Assembly (NCBI GenBank): GCA_964519585.1
Contig: CAZFIO010000083.1
Location: forward strand, 1 to 9,510
DNA: 9,510 nt
From: CAZFIO01 sp964519585
GTDB lineage: Bacteria > Bacillota > Clostridia > Tissierellales > Tissierellaceae
Reading direction: 5' to 3'
The notes beneath the pieces were generated by a model. The model was not told the DNA's origin. It did not search any database and was given only the letters and a program-made list of their open reading frames with translations. A program made the position numbers and the translations under genes. Shown here piece by piece: positions 1-7,587 of this stretch; positions within the stretch are counted from its first letter, which is position 1, and every line of letters starts with the position of its first letter.

Positions 1-1205
1 AATGAATGCAAACAGGCTCTTAAAAAATGCTCTAACTTTGAAATTGCATATGAAGTGGTACCTGAAGCGGTAGCTGTAAGTATAGCTGTTACATCCAAGT
101 CTTGTGCCGTATTACAGGTAGCTCTTCCTATGGCATTTGTTGTGTTTATCTCAGCCTTGTCTGACTTAGCCCTTAGCAATTCTACATAGTCTAAAGATTC
201 TTCAGTTTTGATTGCAATATTGTACATTATTTTTACTGATTCTACTGGATACTTTCCCGCAGCTGTTTCTCCTGATAGCATAATTGCGCTAGTACCATCG
301 AGGATTGCATTTGCCACATCTGTCACTTCTGCCCTTGTAGGCCTTGGGTTTCTCATCATGGAGTCCAGCATTTGGGTTGCTGTGATTACGGGTTTACCCG
401 CCATGTTACATTTCTTTATTAATTCTTTTTGAACCAGGGGCATTATTTCTGTTTGTATTTCTACACCCAAGTCTCCCCTAGCAACCATTATACCATCTGA
501 TAATTCGATTATTTCTTCTATATTGTCAACACCCTGTTGGTTTTCAATTTTAGATATAATTCCTATATTGTAACCATTGTTTTCTTCCAAAATCTTTCTT
601 ATGGCTGTAACATCTTCAGCCTTTCTAATAAATGAAGGGGCAATAAAATCCACTCCGTTTTCAATCCCAAATATTATATCATCTATATCTTTTTGAATTA
701 TTGGAGGAAGGTTTATTTCAACATTGGGTACATTTACTCCCTTGTTGTTCTTTAAAGTTCCATTATTTATAGCTATACATTTTATATCTGTATTATTAAT
801 TATTTGTAAAACTTCTAGTTCCACAAGGCCATCATCAATCAAAATTCTTGACCCAACTTTCACATCGTTGGCCAGATTTTCATAGGATATGTTTACTATT
901 GTTTCATCCCCTTCTATCTCCCTAGAAGTTAAGGTAAATATATCACCTTGTTTTAATTCAATTGTTTCATTTTTAAACTTACCTAGCCTAATTTCAGGTC
1001 CTTTTGTATCCAGCATAATCCCAATAGGAAGGTTCAATTCTTCTCTAACCTTCTTTATATTATCTATTCGTGCCTTGTGTTCTTCATGACTACCATGGGA
1101 AAAGTTCAGCCTACAAACATTTAGCCCATTTAAGAATAAGTCTCTTAGGACATCTTCCGATTCTGATGCAGGCCCTATGGTACATACAATTTTTGTTTTT
1201 TTCAT
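1..1205 (-). CDS. pyk: Pyruvate kinase (C-terminus cut by window edge)
   Basis: Cytosolic pyruvate kinase, transferring phosphate from phosphoenolpyruvate to ADP in the last step of glycolysis. The reading frame starts at ATG 1203-1205 and stays open for 401 codons to the left edge; the family is about 470 residues, or about 580 with an extra C-terminal domain. Visible motifs: N-terminal KIVCTIGPAS (5-14); RLNFSHG (32-38) with the substrate-binding Arg and Asn; LDTKGPEIR (65-73); B domain about 72-170; SKIEN (218-222) with catalytic Lys219 and metal-ligand Glu221; ARGDLG (242-247) with metal-ligand Asp245; ITATQML (274-280) with Thr277; and RPTRAEVTDVANA. A strong ribosome-binding site, GGAAGGAAG at 1213-1221, sits in the 19-base gap after pfkA, so the two are almost certainly co-transcribed. 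The last 12 or so visible residues do not match the usual S-K-x-R-P-x-x-P-I segment (see findings). Identity is certain; the C-terminal form is unknown. Confidence 0.97.
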   Translation of the reverse strand, partial: MKKTKIVCTIGPASESEDVLRDLFLNGLNVCRLNFSHGSHEEHKARIDNIKKVREELNLPIGIMLDTKGPEIRLGKFKNETIELKQGDIFTLTSREIEGDETIVNISYENLANDVKVGSRILIDDGLVELEVLQIINNTDIKCIAINNGTLKNNKGVNVPNVEINLPPIIQKDIDDIIFGIENGVDFIAPSFIRKAEDVTAIRKILEENNGYNIGIISKIENQQGVDNIEEIIELSDGIMVARGDLGVEIQTEIMPLVQKELIKKCNMAGKPVITATQMLDSMMRNPRPTRAEVTDVANAILDGTSAIMLSGETAAGKYPVESVKIMYNIAIKTEESLDYVELLRAKSDKAEINTTNAIGRATCNTAQDLDVTAILTATASGTTSYAISKLEHFLRACLHS

Positions 1206-1224
1206 AATATTTCTTCCTTCCATT

Positions 1225-2184
1225 TTAAATTGATAGTAGTTTTGTGGTTTCGTACATTTCCATATTAAAAGTTTTTTCAACTTCCAGTGCTTCAGATATA
1301 TTTAAATCTATAATTTCGTTGCATTTAATCCCTAAGGCTCTGCCTTTCCCACCTTGAATTAGTATTTCCACTGCACTCCTACCCATTTGACTTGCTATAA
1401 TTCTATCAAATACTGAAGGGGTTCCACCTCTTTGAATATAGCCTAGGATAGTTACCCTAGTATCTACTCCTGTTTTTTCAGTAACATCCTTTGCTATGCT
1501 ATAGGCATTTCCCACACCTTCTGCCAAAACAATAATATGGTGTAATTTACCTCTGTTTTTTCCCTGTAAGACCTTTTTATTAACTTCATCCATGTTGAAA
1601 TCAACTTCAGGTACTATGATACTTTCTGCACCACCAGCCAGGCCTGCATAGAGGGCGATATCTCCGCATTTTCTTCCCATTACTTCTATAATATTTGCCC
1701 TTCCATGGGAGGATGATGTATCCCTAATTTTGCTTATGGCTTCAGTTACAGTTTCAACTGCTGTTAAAAACCCTATGGTGTAGTCTGTGAAACCTAAATC
1801 GTTGTCTATGGTACAGGGGATGCCTATAACGGGTACTCCTGCTTTATCCAGTTCTCTAGCCCCCTTCAGGGTCCCATCTCCACCCAGGATTACTAGGCCA
1901 TCTATACCGAACATTTTTATAATACTTAGGACTTTTTGGAAGCCTTCTTCAGTTTCAAATTCATCCGACCTGCTACTTCTTAAAATAGTACCACCCCTAT
2001 GTACTATATCAGCAACTGATGAAAGATTTAACTCCTGGATATCACCAGTGATTAAACCATTGTAACCTTCCTTTATCCCTAAGACCTTTAAACCGTTGTA
2101 GATGGATGTTCTAACCACAGCTCTTATTGCTGCATTCATGCCTGGGGCATCTCCACCACTGGATATAATTCCTATAGTTTTCAC
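1225..2184 (-). CDS. pfkA: ATP-dependent 6-phosphofructokinase
   Basis: Phosphorylates fructose 6-phosphate to fructose 1,6-bisphosphate, the committed step of glycolysis. At 319 residues it has the normal bacterial length. Motifs: SSGGDAPGMN near the N-terminus; Arg72; GGDG (101-104) with metal-binding Asp103; CTIDND (124-129) with catalytic base Asp127; RDTSSSHGR (154-162); MGR (169-171); Glu222; Arg243; and QRGG (251-254). Gly104 plus Cys124 (not Asp104 and Lys124) marks the ATP-using rather than pyrophosphate-using type. Effector-site residues Arg21, Arg25, Arg154, Glu187 and Lys213 are kept, while Arg54 of the E. coli enzyme is Leu here, so allosteric control is likely but may differ. 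Position 249, a fructose-6-phosphate-binding His in E. coli, is Tyr (LGYIQRGG). The ATG at 2182-2184 follows GAGGGGGA. It lies 21 bases after the 64-residue gene and 19 before pyk. Confidence 0.97.
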   Translation of the reverse strand: MKTIGIISSGGDAPGMNAAIRAVVRTSIYNGLKVLGIKEGYNGLITGDIQELNLSSVADIVHRGGTILRSSRSDEFETEEGFQKVLSIIKMFGIDGLVILGGDGTLKGARELDKAGVPVIGIPCTIDNDLGFTDYTIGFLTAVETVTEAISKIRDTSSSHGRANIIEVMGRKCGDIALYAGLAGGAESIIVPEVDFNMDEVNKKVLQGKNRGKLHHIIVLAEGVGNAYSIAKDVTEKTGVDTRVTILGYIQRGGTPSVFDRIIASQMGRSAVEILIQGGKGRALGIKCNEIIDLNISEALEVEKTFNMEMYETTKLLSI

Positions 2185-2205
2185 ATAATTCCCCCTCTTT
2201 TACTA

Positions 2206-2400
2206 TTATAGAATTCCAGATTCTATAATAAATTCTTGAACCTCTTCTGCCTCAAATTGTGGAACCAAAATCTCATAGAGCTCTTTTCCATTTTCGCTAG
2301 TAAGAAATTTTGTCTTTAAAATATAACCTGCTTGTATTAGGGTATTTTTTATCCTAAGTGTGTTTTCCTCTCCAACTGCTATATAAATTGTAGTCCACAT
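2206..2400 (-). CDS. Small conserved-looking protein between dnaE and pfkA (DUF2007-like)
   Basis: A 64-residue soluble protein of unknown function, starting MWTTIYIAVGEENTLRIK. I see no signal peptide or membrane segment. The predicted pattern is strand (TTIYIAV), helix (about 11-23), strand (about 27-34), strand (YEILVP, 42-47) and an acidic C-terminal helix (FEAEEVQEFIIESG). From memory, similar small proteins starting M-W-T-x-x-Y-I-A and containing an E-I-L-V-P core sit beside pfkA in other Clostridia. The layout resembles the DUF2007 'putative signal transducing protein' fold, but that link is a pattern judgement and not a search result. It is a real gene: strong site AAGGGGGT just upstream of ATG 2398-2400, in the same direction as its neighbours, 19 bases after dnaE and 21 before pfkA. 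The context suggests a link to replication or glycolysis but proves neither. Confidence 0.85.
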   Translation of the reverse strand: MWTTIYIAVGEENTLRIKNTLIQAGYILKTKFLTSENGKELYEILVPQFEAEEVQEFIIESGIL

Positions 2401-2419
2401 GAAATACCCCCTTATTAGT

Positions 2420-5400
2420 TTATTGAACTATAACAGAATCCTTGCCTAATAAATTTTCTAATTTAAATATTATATCATTTTTATCCAATTCAATCCATAA
2501 CTTATTTGAGGTTGCAAAGGTCTTTTTACTTTCTTCTATATAAATATATACAGGTGTTTCCCCTGGATACTTTTCAAGAATTTCTTTTACCTGGTTATAC
2601 TTATCAGGCCTATCATTTTCTAATTTTAAATAGACCTTGTGCTTTTTATACTTATTTAATTCATATATGTTTTCGCAGATTATTTTTGCGTCTTCTGCTT
2701 CTGAGATACTTAGCCTACCTTCTATTACTACTAATTGATCTGGCAATAAAAGATGGTTAAACTTGTCATAGGTTTTTGGAAATACTATACATTCTATTAT
2801 ACCGTATAGGTCTTCTAGATTTATAAAGGCCATCATGTTATTATTTTTTGTAACCATATTTTTAGTTTCTGATATAATTCCAGCTATTTTAATTCTTTGT
2901 CCATCCCTTACAGATTTCAGGCTATTTGCATTGTCTTCTGTTTGAGAGATTATATCATAGGTGGAGATGTTTGAAACCAATTCTAAATCCTTTTTATATG
3001 GATCTAGAGGGTGTCCTGATACATATATACCTAGGTAATCCTTTTCCATTGATAAAAGGATTCTTTGGGGGAATTCTTCTAAATCAGGTAGATTTTCTGT
3101 ATCATTAGGATCATTGAATGTTTCAAACAAGGAAAACTGTCCCTTAACATTTCTTTTCCTATCAGCATGAATCCCTTCAATTGTCTTCTCATAAATAGCT
3201 AATAATTGGGCCCTATTTGCCCTTAAGCCATCTATAGCTCCTGCCTTGATTAGAGATTCTATCGCCCTTTTGTTTATGGCTGTTGGGTCAGTTTTATCCA
3301 CTCTTTCAATAAAGTCTGTAAATGATGTAAACTTTCCATCCTTTCTAGCCTTAACAATTGCACTTATTAGACTAAACCCTACATTCTTTACAGCTGTTAG
3401 GCCAAATCTTATTTTCCCATCTGCAACTGTAAACTTATGAAAGGACTCATTTATATTTGGTGGTAGAACCTCTATACCTAGCCTTTTACACTCTTGAATA
3501 TATAAGGAAACAGAACCTGTATCCCCCATTATTGAAGATATTTGGGCTGCCATAAATTCTACTGGGTAATAAGTTTTTAACCATCCTGTCCTATAGGCAA
3601 TAACTGCATAGGCAGCTGAGTGGGACTTGTTAAAGGCATAGTTAGCGAAGTCTATCATTAAATCAAATATCTTGTTGGCTGATTTTTCATCTACTCCATT
3701 TCTTATGGCTCCGTTTATAAGAACATTACCATCCTTGTCTTCTTGGCCGTAAATAAAGTTTTTCCTTTCTTGTTCCATTATATCCATCTTTTTCTTACCC
3801 ATGGCACGTCTTACTAGGTCTGCCTGTCCCATGGAGTAACCACCTATGTCCTGGACTATTTGCATAACTTGCTCCTGGTATACGATACAACCATAGGTTA
3901 CATCCAAAATACCTTCTAGTTTTGGATGTATATATTTGATTTTTCTTGGATCATGCTTACATTCTACAAATACAGGTATTTGGTTCATAGGTCCTGGCCT
4001 AAATAAGGAGTTTGCTGCTATTAGATTTTCAAAGACATCGGGCTTTAGGTCCTTTAAGAAGGCCCTCATGCCTTGACTTTCAAATTGAAATATCCCTAGG
4101 GTCTCTGCTCTAGCAAACATTTGAAAAACTTCTGGATCATCATAGGTGAAGTCATCAAAATTAATTTCTTTACCATGTTTATCCTTTATCAAGTTTATAG
4201 TATCCCTAATAACTGTAAGTGTTCTGAGTCCTAAAAAATCCATTTTTAGGAGGCCAAGTTCTTCCAGCTCTATCATATTAAATTGAGTAGCAATTGATTC
4301 CCCATTTCTTAAGAGGGGTACATACTTTGTCACTGGATCTTTAGAAATAACAACTCCAGCAGCATGGGTTGATGTATGTCTAGGTAGCCCCTCTACTGCC
4401 CTTGCGTAGTCTATAAGTCTTTTGGTTTCCTCGTTGCTTTCATATTCTTCTCTTAGTTTATTGTTGATTTCAAGAGCCCTATCAATTGTCATTCCTAGTT
4501 CAGTAGGGATTTGCTTAGCAATATAGTCTACCTGTCCATAGGGCATGTTTATTGCTCGGCCTACGTCCCTTATGGAACCTCTTGCAGCCATGGTTCCAAA
4601 GGTAACTATTTGGGCTACCCTGTCTGCTCCATATTTTTTTACAACATAGTCTATAACTTCTTCTCTTCTTTCATAACAAAAATCTATATCTATATCCGGC
4701 ATTGTAATTCTCTCAGGATTTAAAAATCTTTCAAATATTAAACCATATTTCAGGGGGTCAATATCTATAATTCCTAACCCATAGGATATAATACTTCCTG
4801 CAGCTGACCCTCTTCCTGGCCCTACCATTATGTCCCTTTCTTTTGCATATTTAATAAAATCCCATACTATAAGAAAATAATCCGTATAGTCCATGTCGAC
4901 TATAGTGTCAAATTCATATTGAAACCTTTCTAAAATTTCTTCTGTAAGTTCTCCATACTTTTCCCTAAGTCCATCTAGGACTAGTTCTTTTAGGTAACTT
5001 TCATTGGTATAATTCTCCGGAACATCATAACCAGGTAGGTGGAGGGTATCAAAATCTATTTCCACATTGCACCTTTGCCCTATTTTTACTGTATTTTCCA
5101 AGGCTTCAGGAGTATCACTAAATAGTTCTGCCATTTCCTCCCTTGATTTTAAATAAAATTCAGCAGTAGGAAATCTCATCCTATCTGTTTCATCTACTGT
5201 CTTGCCAGTTTGCACACATAGAAGGACATCATGGACTAGGGCATCTTCTTTTCTTAAATAATGAACATCATTCGTAGCTACCAAGGGAATTCCTAGATTC
5301 TTGCTGATTTTAATCATTTGCCTGTTTACTTCTTTTTGTTCTTGTAAACCATGGTCTTGTAACTCCATAAAGAAGGAGTCTGTCCCAAATATGTCTTGAT

Positions 5401-5890
5401 AAGTTTTGGCTACTTCCTGGGCCCTATCATAATTGTTGTCCAAGAGAAACTGCTGTATTTCTCCACCAAGGCAAGCTGATAATGCTATAATTCCCTTACT
5501 ATATTTTCTCAACAGGTCATGGTCCACCCTAGGTTTATAGTAAAATCCATTTATATAGGCCTCTGAAACAAGCTTCATTAGATTTTCATAACCTTCTTGG
5601 TTTTCAGCTAGGAGAACCAGGTGGTACTGGTTTTTATCCTTGTTTTCTCTTTCAGTATTTTTGTTTATAGCAACATATACTTCTGAACCTAGGATTGGTT
5701 TAATTCCATGCTTTTTGGCTTCCCTGTAGAACTGTATAACTCCAAACATAGATCCATGGTCGGTTATTGCTATGGCATCCATGCCTAAATTCTTCACTTC
5801 TTTAATCAAGTCTTTTATCCGGGTTGAGCCATCAAGTAGACTATATTCAGTATGAACATGTAGGTGAACAAATTTATTATTTAGGTCCAT
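2420..5890 (-). CDS. dnaE: DNA polymerase III subunit alpha, DnaE type
   Basis: Catalytic subunit of a C-family replicative DNA polymerase, 1156 residues, full length. Domains in order: PHP domain (about 5-270) with HLHVH (9-13), TDHG (43-46), Glu70, Cys140 and TNDVH (206-210); polymerase core with PGRGSAAGS (358-366), MPDIDIDF (397-404, catalytic Asp401 and Asp403) and KMDFLG (549-554, third Asp551); HASTHAAG-like segment STHAAG (507-512); thumb/fingers to about 820; helix-hairpin-helix DNA-binding part (about 830-890, RAIESLIKAGAID); internal clamp-binding motif QFSLF (918-922); OB fold (about 998-1075). There is no Epsilon-type exonuclease insertion in the PHP domain, so this is DnaE and not PolC; low-GC Gram-positives usually carry both. 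The ATG at 5888-5890 follows AGAGGAG. The gene heads a block with the 64-residue protein, pfkA and pyk. Confidence 0.98.
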   Translation of the reverse strand: MDLNNKFVHLHVHTEYSLLDGSTRIKDLIKEVKNLGMDAIAITDHGSMFGVIQFYREAKKHGIKPILGSEVYVAINKNTERENKDKNQYHLVLLAENQEGYENLMKLVSEAYINGFYYKPRVDHDLLRKYSKGIIALSACLGGEIQQFLLDNNYDRAQEVAKTYQDIFGTDSFFMELQDHGLQEQKEVNRQMIKISKNLGIPLVATNDVHYLRKEDALVHDVLLCVQTGKTVDETDRMRFPTAEFYLKSREEMAELFSDTPEALENTVKIGQRCNVEIDFDTLHLPGYDVPENYTNESYLKELVLDGLREKYGELTEEILERFQYEFDTIVDMDYTDYFLIVWDFIKYAKERDIMVGPGRGSAAGSIISYGLGIIDIDPLKYGLIFERFLNPERITMPDIDIDFCYERREEVIDYVVKKYGADRVAQIVTFGTMAARGSIRDVGRAINMPYGQVDYIAKQIPTELGMTIDRALEINNKLREEYESNEETKRLIDYARAVEGLPRHTSTHAAGVVISKDPVTKYVPLLRNGESIATQFNMIELEELGLLKMDFLGLRTLTVIRDTINLIKDKHGKEINFDDFTYDDPEVFQMFARAETLGIFQFESQGMRAFLKDLKPDVFENLIAANSLFRPGPMNQIPVFVECKHDPRKIKYIHPKLEGILDVTYGCIVYQEQVMQIVQDIGGYSMGQADLVRRAMGKKKMDIMEQERKNFIYGQEDKDGNVLINGAIRNGVDEKSANKIFDLMIDFANYAFNKSHSAAYAVIAYRTGWLKTYYPVEFMAAQISSIMGDTGSVSLYIQECKRLGIEVLPPNINESFHKFTVADGKIRFGLTAVKNVGFSLISAIVKARKDGKFTSFTDFIERVDKTDPTAINKRAIESLIKAGAIDGLRANRAQLLAIYEKTIEGIHADRKRNVKGQFSLFETFNDPNDTENLPDLEEFPQRILLSMEKDYLGIYVSGHPLDPYKKDLELVSNISTYDIISQTEDNANSLKSVRDGQRIKIAGIISETKNMVTKNNNMMAFINLEDLYGIIECIVFPKTYDKFNHLLLPDQLVVIEGRLSISEAEDAKIICENIYELNKYKKHKVYLKLENDRPDKYNQVKEILEKYPGETPVYIYIEESKKTFATSNKLWIELDKNDIIFKLENLLGKDSVIVQ

Positions 5891-5930
5891 ATTTTTCTCC
5901 TCTTGTCTTCCTATACTAGGATTCCTTAGC

Positions 5931-5976
5931 TTAAAATAAATATAAAGACTTACTTAAGTCTTTATACTTATTTTAA
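5931..5976 (-). terminator. 46-base near-perfect inverted repeat, likely terminator or attenuator
   Basis: Arms 5931-5952 and 5955-5976 pair over 22 positions with a single mismatch (5940/5967) around a 2-base centre. The core is TATAAAGACTTA then CT then its exact complement TAAGTCTTTATA. On the minus strand the hairpin is followed by a T-rich stretch (TTTATTTT), as in an intrinsic terminator, but the stem is very AT-rich. The stop codon of the GrdX-family gene (5968-5970) lies inside the outer arm. It separates the NUDIX-whiA-HPr-GrdX block from dnaE. The symmetry means it could also act on the other strand or as an mRNA end-stabilising structure. Confidence 0.65.
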
Positions 5977-6360
5977 ATTATTAATCACATTATCAATCAA
6001 TGCTAGGTCTATAGTTTTAAAATCTTCCACTACCTTGTCTGTCCACTCTACAGGCTTAGCATTTGATAAAAATTTCCTAGTTGTTAAGATACTATCCTCT
6101 ATTATCCGTAAACTATCCATATCTAAGTCTTCTTCATCCCCAGAAATCATTATAGATTTGAAGGGTGTTTCATTTGGTTTTACACTTCCTGATAAGGGGT
6201 GGGTTAAAAGTTTATGACCCTTATGAATCCTATCCCTAGTTAGCTCTAGAACCTCCATATATTTGTATTTCTCATGAAATACAATATCTGTAGAGTCCTT
6301 ATATTTTTCATAAACATATCTATTATTGGTAATTATTATCTTATCTACTAATGCTTTCAC
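5968..6360 (-). CDS. GrdX-family protein
   Basis: A 130-residue cytosolic protein that I assign to the GrdX family by recall of its signature: N-terminal IITNN, then ELTRDRIHKG, HKLLTHPLSGSVKPNETP, KSIMISGD, DSLRIIEDSI and C-terminal VVEDFKTIDLALID. GrdX is named from glycine/betaine/sarcosine reductase operons of Stickland fermenters, where its molecular function is not established. No reductase genes are visible here. No membrane segment or known catalytic motif stands out; conserved His, Lys, Asn and Glu in the central HP-SGS-KPNET stretch could be a binding site (inference). The start is GTG at 6358-6360, since no ATG lies near the family N-terminus. A modest site GAGGA at 6371-6375 lies in the end of the HPr gene. 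Only 3 bases separate it from the HPr stop, so translation is probably coupled. Its stop lies in the inverted repeat. Confidence 0.75.
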   Translation of the reverse strand: MKALVDKIIITNNRYVYEKYKDSTDIVFHEKYKYMEVLELTRDRIHKGHKLLTHPLSGSVKPNETPFKSIMISGDEEDLDMDSLRIIEDSILTTRKFLSNAKPVEWTDKVVEDFKTIDLALIDNVINNLK

Positions 6361-6363
6361 TAT

Positions 6364-6630
6364 TTACACATCCTCAAGACCATTCTCAATTAAATTAGCC
6401 AAAGCTTCTAGGGCCTCTTTATCATCAGTGCCTGATGCTATTATTTTAATTTCATCCCCAGAGTATATACCCAAAGACATAACACCTATTATGCTCTTTC
6501 CATTAATTCTGTTGCCCATAAATTCAATATCTATATCTGACTCGAACCTATTGGCCTCTTGTACAAACAAGGCTGCGGATCTGGCATGCAGGCCATATTC
6601 ATTTGAAACTTTGATTATTAATTCTTCCAT
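6364..6630 (-). CDS. HPr-family phosphocarrier (HPr or Crh)
   Basis: An 88-residue phosphocarrier of the PTS/carbon-catabolite-control family, normal length. The active-site segment EYGLHARSAALFVQ holds His15, phosphorylated by Enzyme I in HPr, and Arg17; the usual Pro18 is Ser. The NGKSIIGVMSLG segment (43-54) places Ser46 where HPr kinase acts. Classical Crh of Bacillus subtilis has Gln15, so this protein keeps both phosphorylation sites and could work as HPr, as a CcpA co-regulator, or both. Position directly after whiA matches crh in B. subtilis, which is why I do not fix the symbol to ptsH. The ATG at 6628-6630 is preceded by GGAAGGAG (6638-6645) within the last codons of whiA, with a 2-base gap to the whiA stop. 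Fructose-1,6-bisphosphate from the nearby pfkA is the known activator of HPr kinase in this phylum. Confidence 0.93.
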   Translation of the reverse strand: MEELIIKVSNEYGLHARSAALFVQEANRFESDIDIEFMGNRINGKSIIGVMSLGIYSGDEIKIIASGTDDKEALEALANLIENGLEDV

Positions 6631-6632
6631 TG

Positions 6633-7583
6633 CTACACTCCTTCCAATTCATTTGCTAGTTCTTCAATTTTTTTAAACCTATGATTTACTCCTGATTTTC
6701 CCATTGGAGGATCTAGCATCATTCCAATTTCTTTTAGGGATGCATCCCTATTATCTAGCCTTAGTTGGGCTATTGCCCTTAGATTGTCTGGTAGTTCATT
6801 TAAGCCCATATGTCTTTGTATGATTTCTATATATTGAACCTGCCTCATTGAAGCATTAATAATTTTACTTAAGTTGGCTGTTTCACAATTTACAATCCTA
6901 TTTATATTATTCCTTACATCCTTAAGGACCCTTATATCTTCTAATTTTAATAAAGCTTGGTGAGCTCCTATAATATTTAAAAAATCTACTATTTGCTCCC
7001 CTTCTTTTAAATATACCACATAATTGTCCTTCCTTAGAACTATTTTTGAATTTAGTCCAAAAGAATTAGTTATATCTCGTAGATCCTCTGCATGTTCTTC
7101 GTTGTTGGTTACCATTTCTAAATGGTAGGTCTTTTCTGGATTGCTAATTGAACCTCCACCAAGAAATGATCCTCTTATATAGGCTCTTTTACAGCATCTT
7201 TTTTTGATTAAATCTTCTTTTACCTTATAATTCGTGTTAAATATATTTTTTTTGTTTTCATCTATAAAGCCTACATCCACCAAGGCCTTTTTAGAAATTC
7301 TACTAGAAGAAATCTGGACTAGATAATTGTTGTTCTTCTTTAATTGCCTGTTTTTTCTCACAAGAACTTCAACTTCAGTCTTATACAAATATTTTATAAT
7401 GGTAAAAATCCTTCTGGCGATGGCTGCATTTTCAGTGGTGAATTTAAGGTTAACCCTTTCTTTCCCCAAAATTTTAATAGTTCCACACATCCTTATCAAG
7501 CCGCCTAATTCTGCTAATGCACAGCACTGGTCTTCTACAGGAATTCTCGATAATTCATTTTTACTTGTTAAAGAAAATGACAT
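6633..7583 (-). CDS. whiA: DNA-binding protein WhiA
   Basis: WhiA, 316 residues, complete. It opens with the family hallmark MSFSLTSKNELSRI. The N-terminal part (about 1-215) is the degenerate LAGLIDADG homing-endonuclease-like fold, with AYIRGSFLGGGSI (134-146) and YHLEMVTNN (153-161). The C-terminal part (about 225-310) carries NRIVNCETANLSKIINAS and a helix-turn-helix (about 280-305, LKEIGMMLDPPMGKSGVNHR). In actinobacteria WhiA is a sporulation and division transcription factor; in B. subtilis it is linked to cell division and chromosome segregation without a clear regulon. Which role applies here is unknown. ATG 7581-7583 follows an ideal GGAGGTGA site that overlaps the stop of the NUDIX gene, 4 bases away, indicating tight coupling. 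The neighbourhood yvcK-whiA-HPr is the classic Bacillota arrangement. Confidence 0.96.
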   Translation of the reverse strand: MSFSLTSKNELSRIPVEDQCCALAELGGLIRMCGTIKILGKERVNLKFTTENAAIARRIFTIIKYLYKTEVEVLVRKNRQLKKNNNYLVQISSSRISKKALVDVGFIDENKKNIFNTNYKVKEDLIKKRCCKRAYIRGSFLGGGSISNPEKTYHLEMVTNNEEHAEDLRDITNSFGLNSKIVLRKDNYVVYLKEGEQIVDFLNIIGAHQALLKLEDIRVLKDVRNNINRIVNCETANLSKIINASMRQVQYIEIIQRHMGLNELPDNLRAIAQLRLDNRDASLKEIGMMLDPPMGKSGVNHRFKKIEELANELEGV

Positions 7584-7587
7584 AGAA

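Noticed and set aside
1225..2184. Pyrophosphate-dependent phosphofructokinase
   Set aside because: Residue 104 is Gly and 124 is Cys; the pyrophosphate type has Asp104 and Lys124.
5913..5918. TAGTAT as a -10 for a dnaE promoter
   Set aside because: No -35 is found at 16-18 bases; the hexamer is part of a small CCTA-GTA-TAGG palindrome. A dnaE promoter may exist but cannot be supported here.
6633..7583. LAGLIDADG homing endonuclease or intein
   Set aside because: The fold resemblance is the normal degenerate N-terminal domain of WhiA, with the WhiA helix-turn-helix at the end; no intein splice motifs are present.
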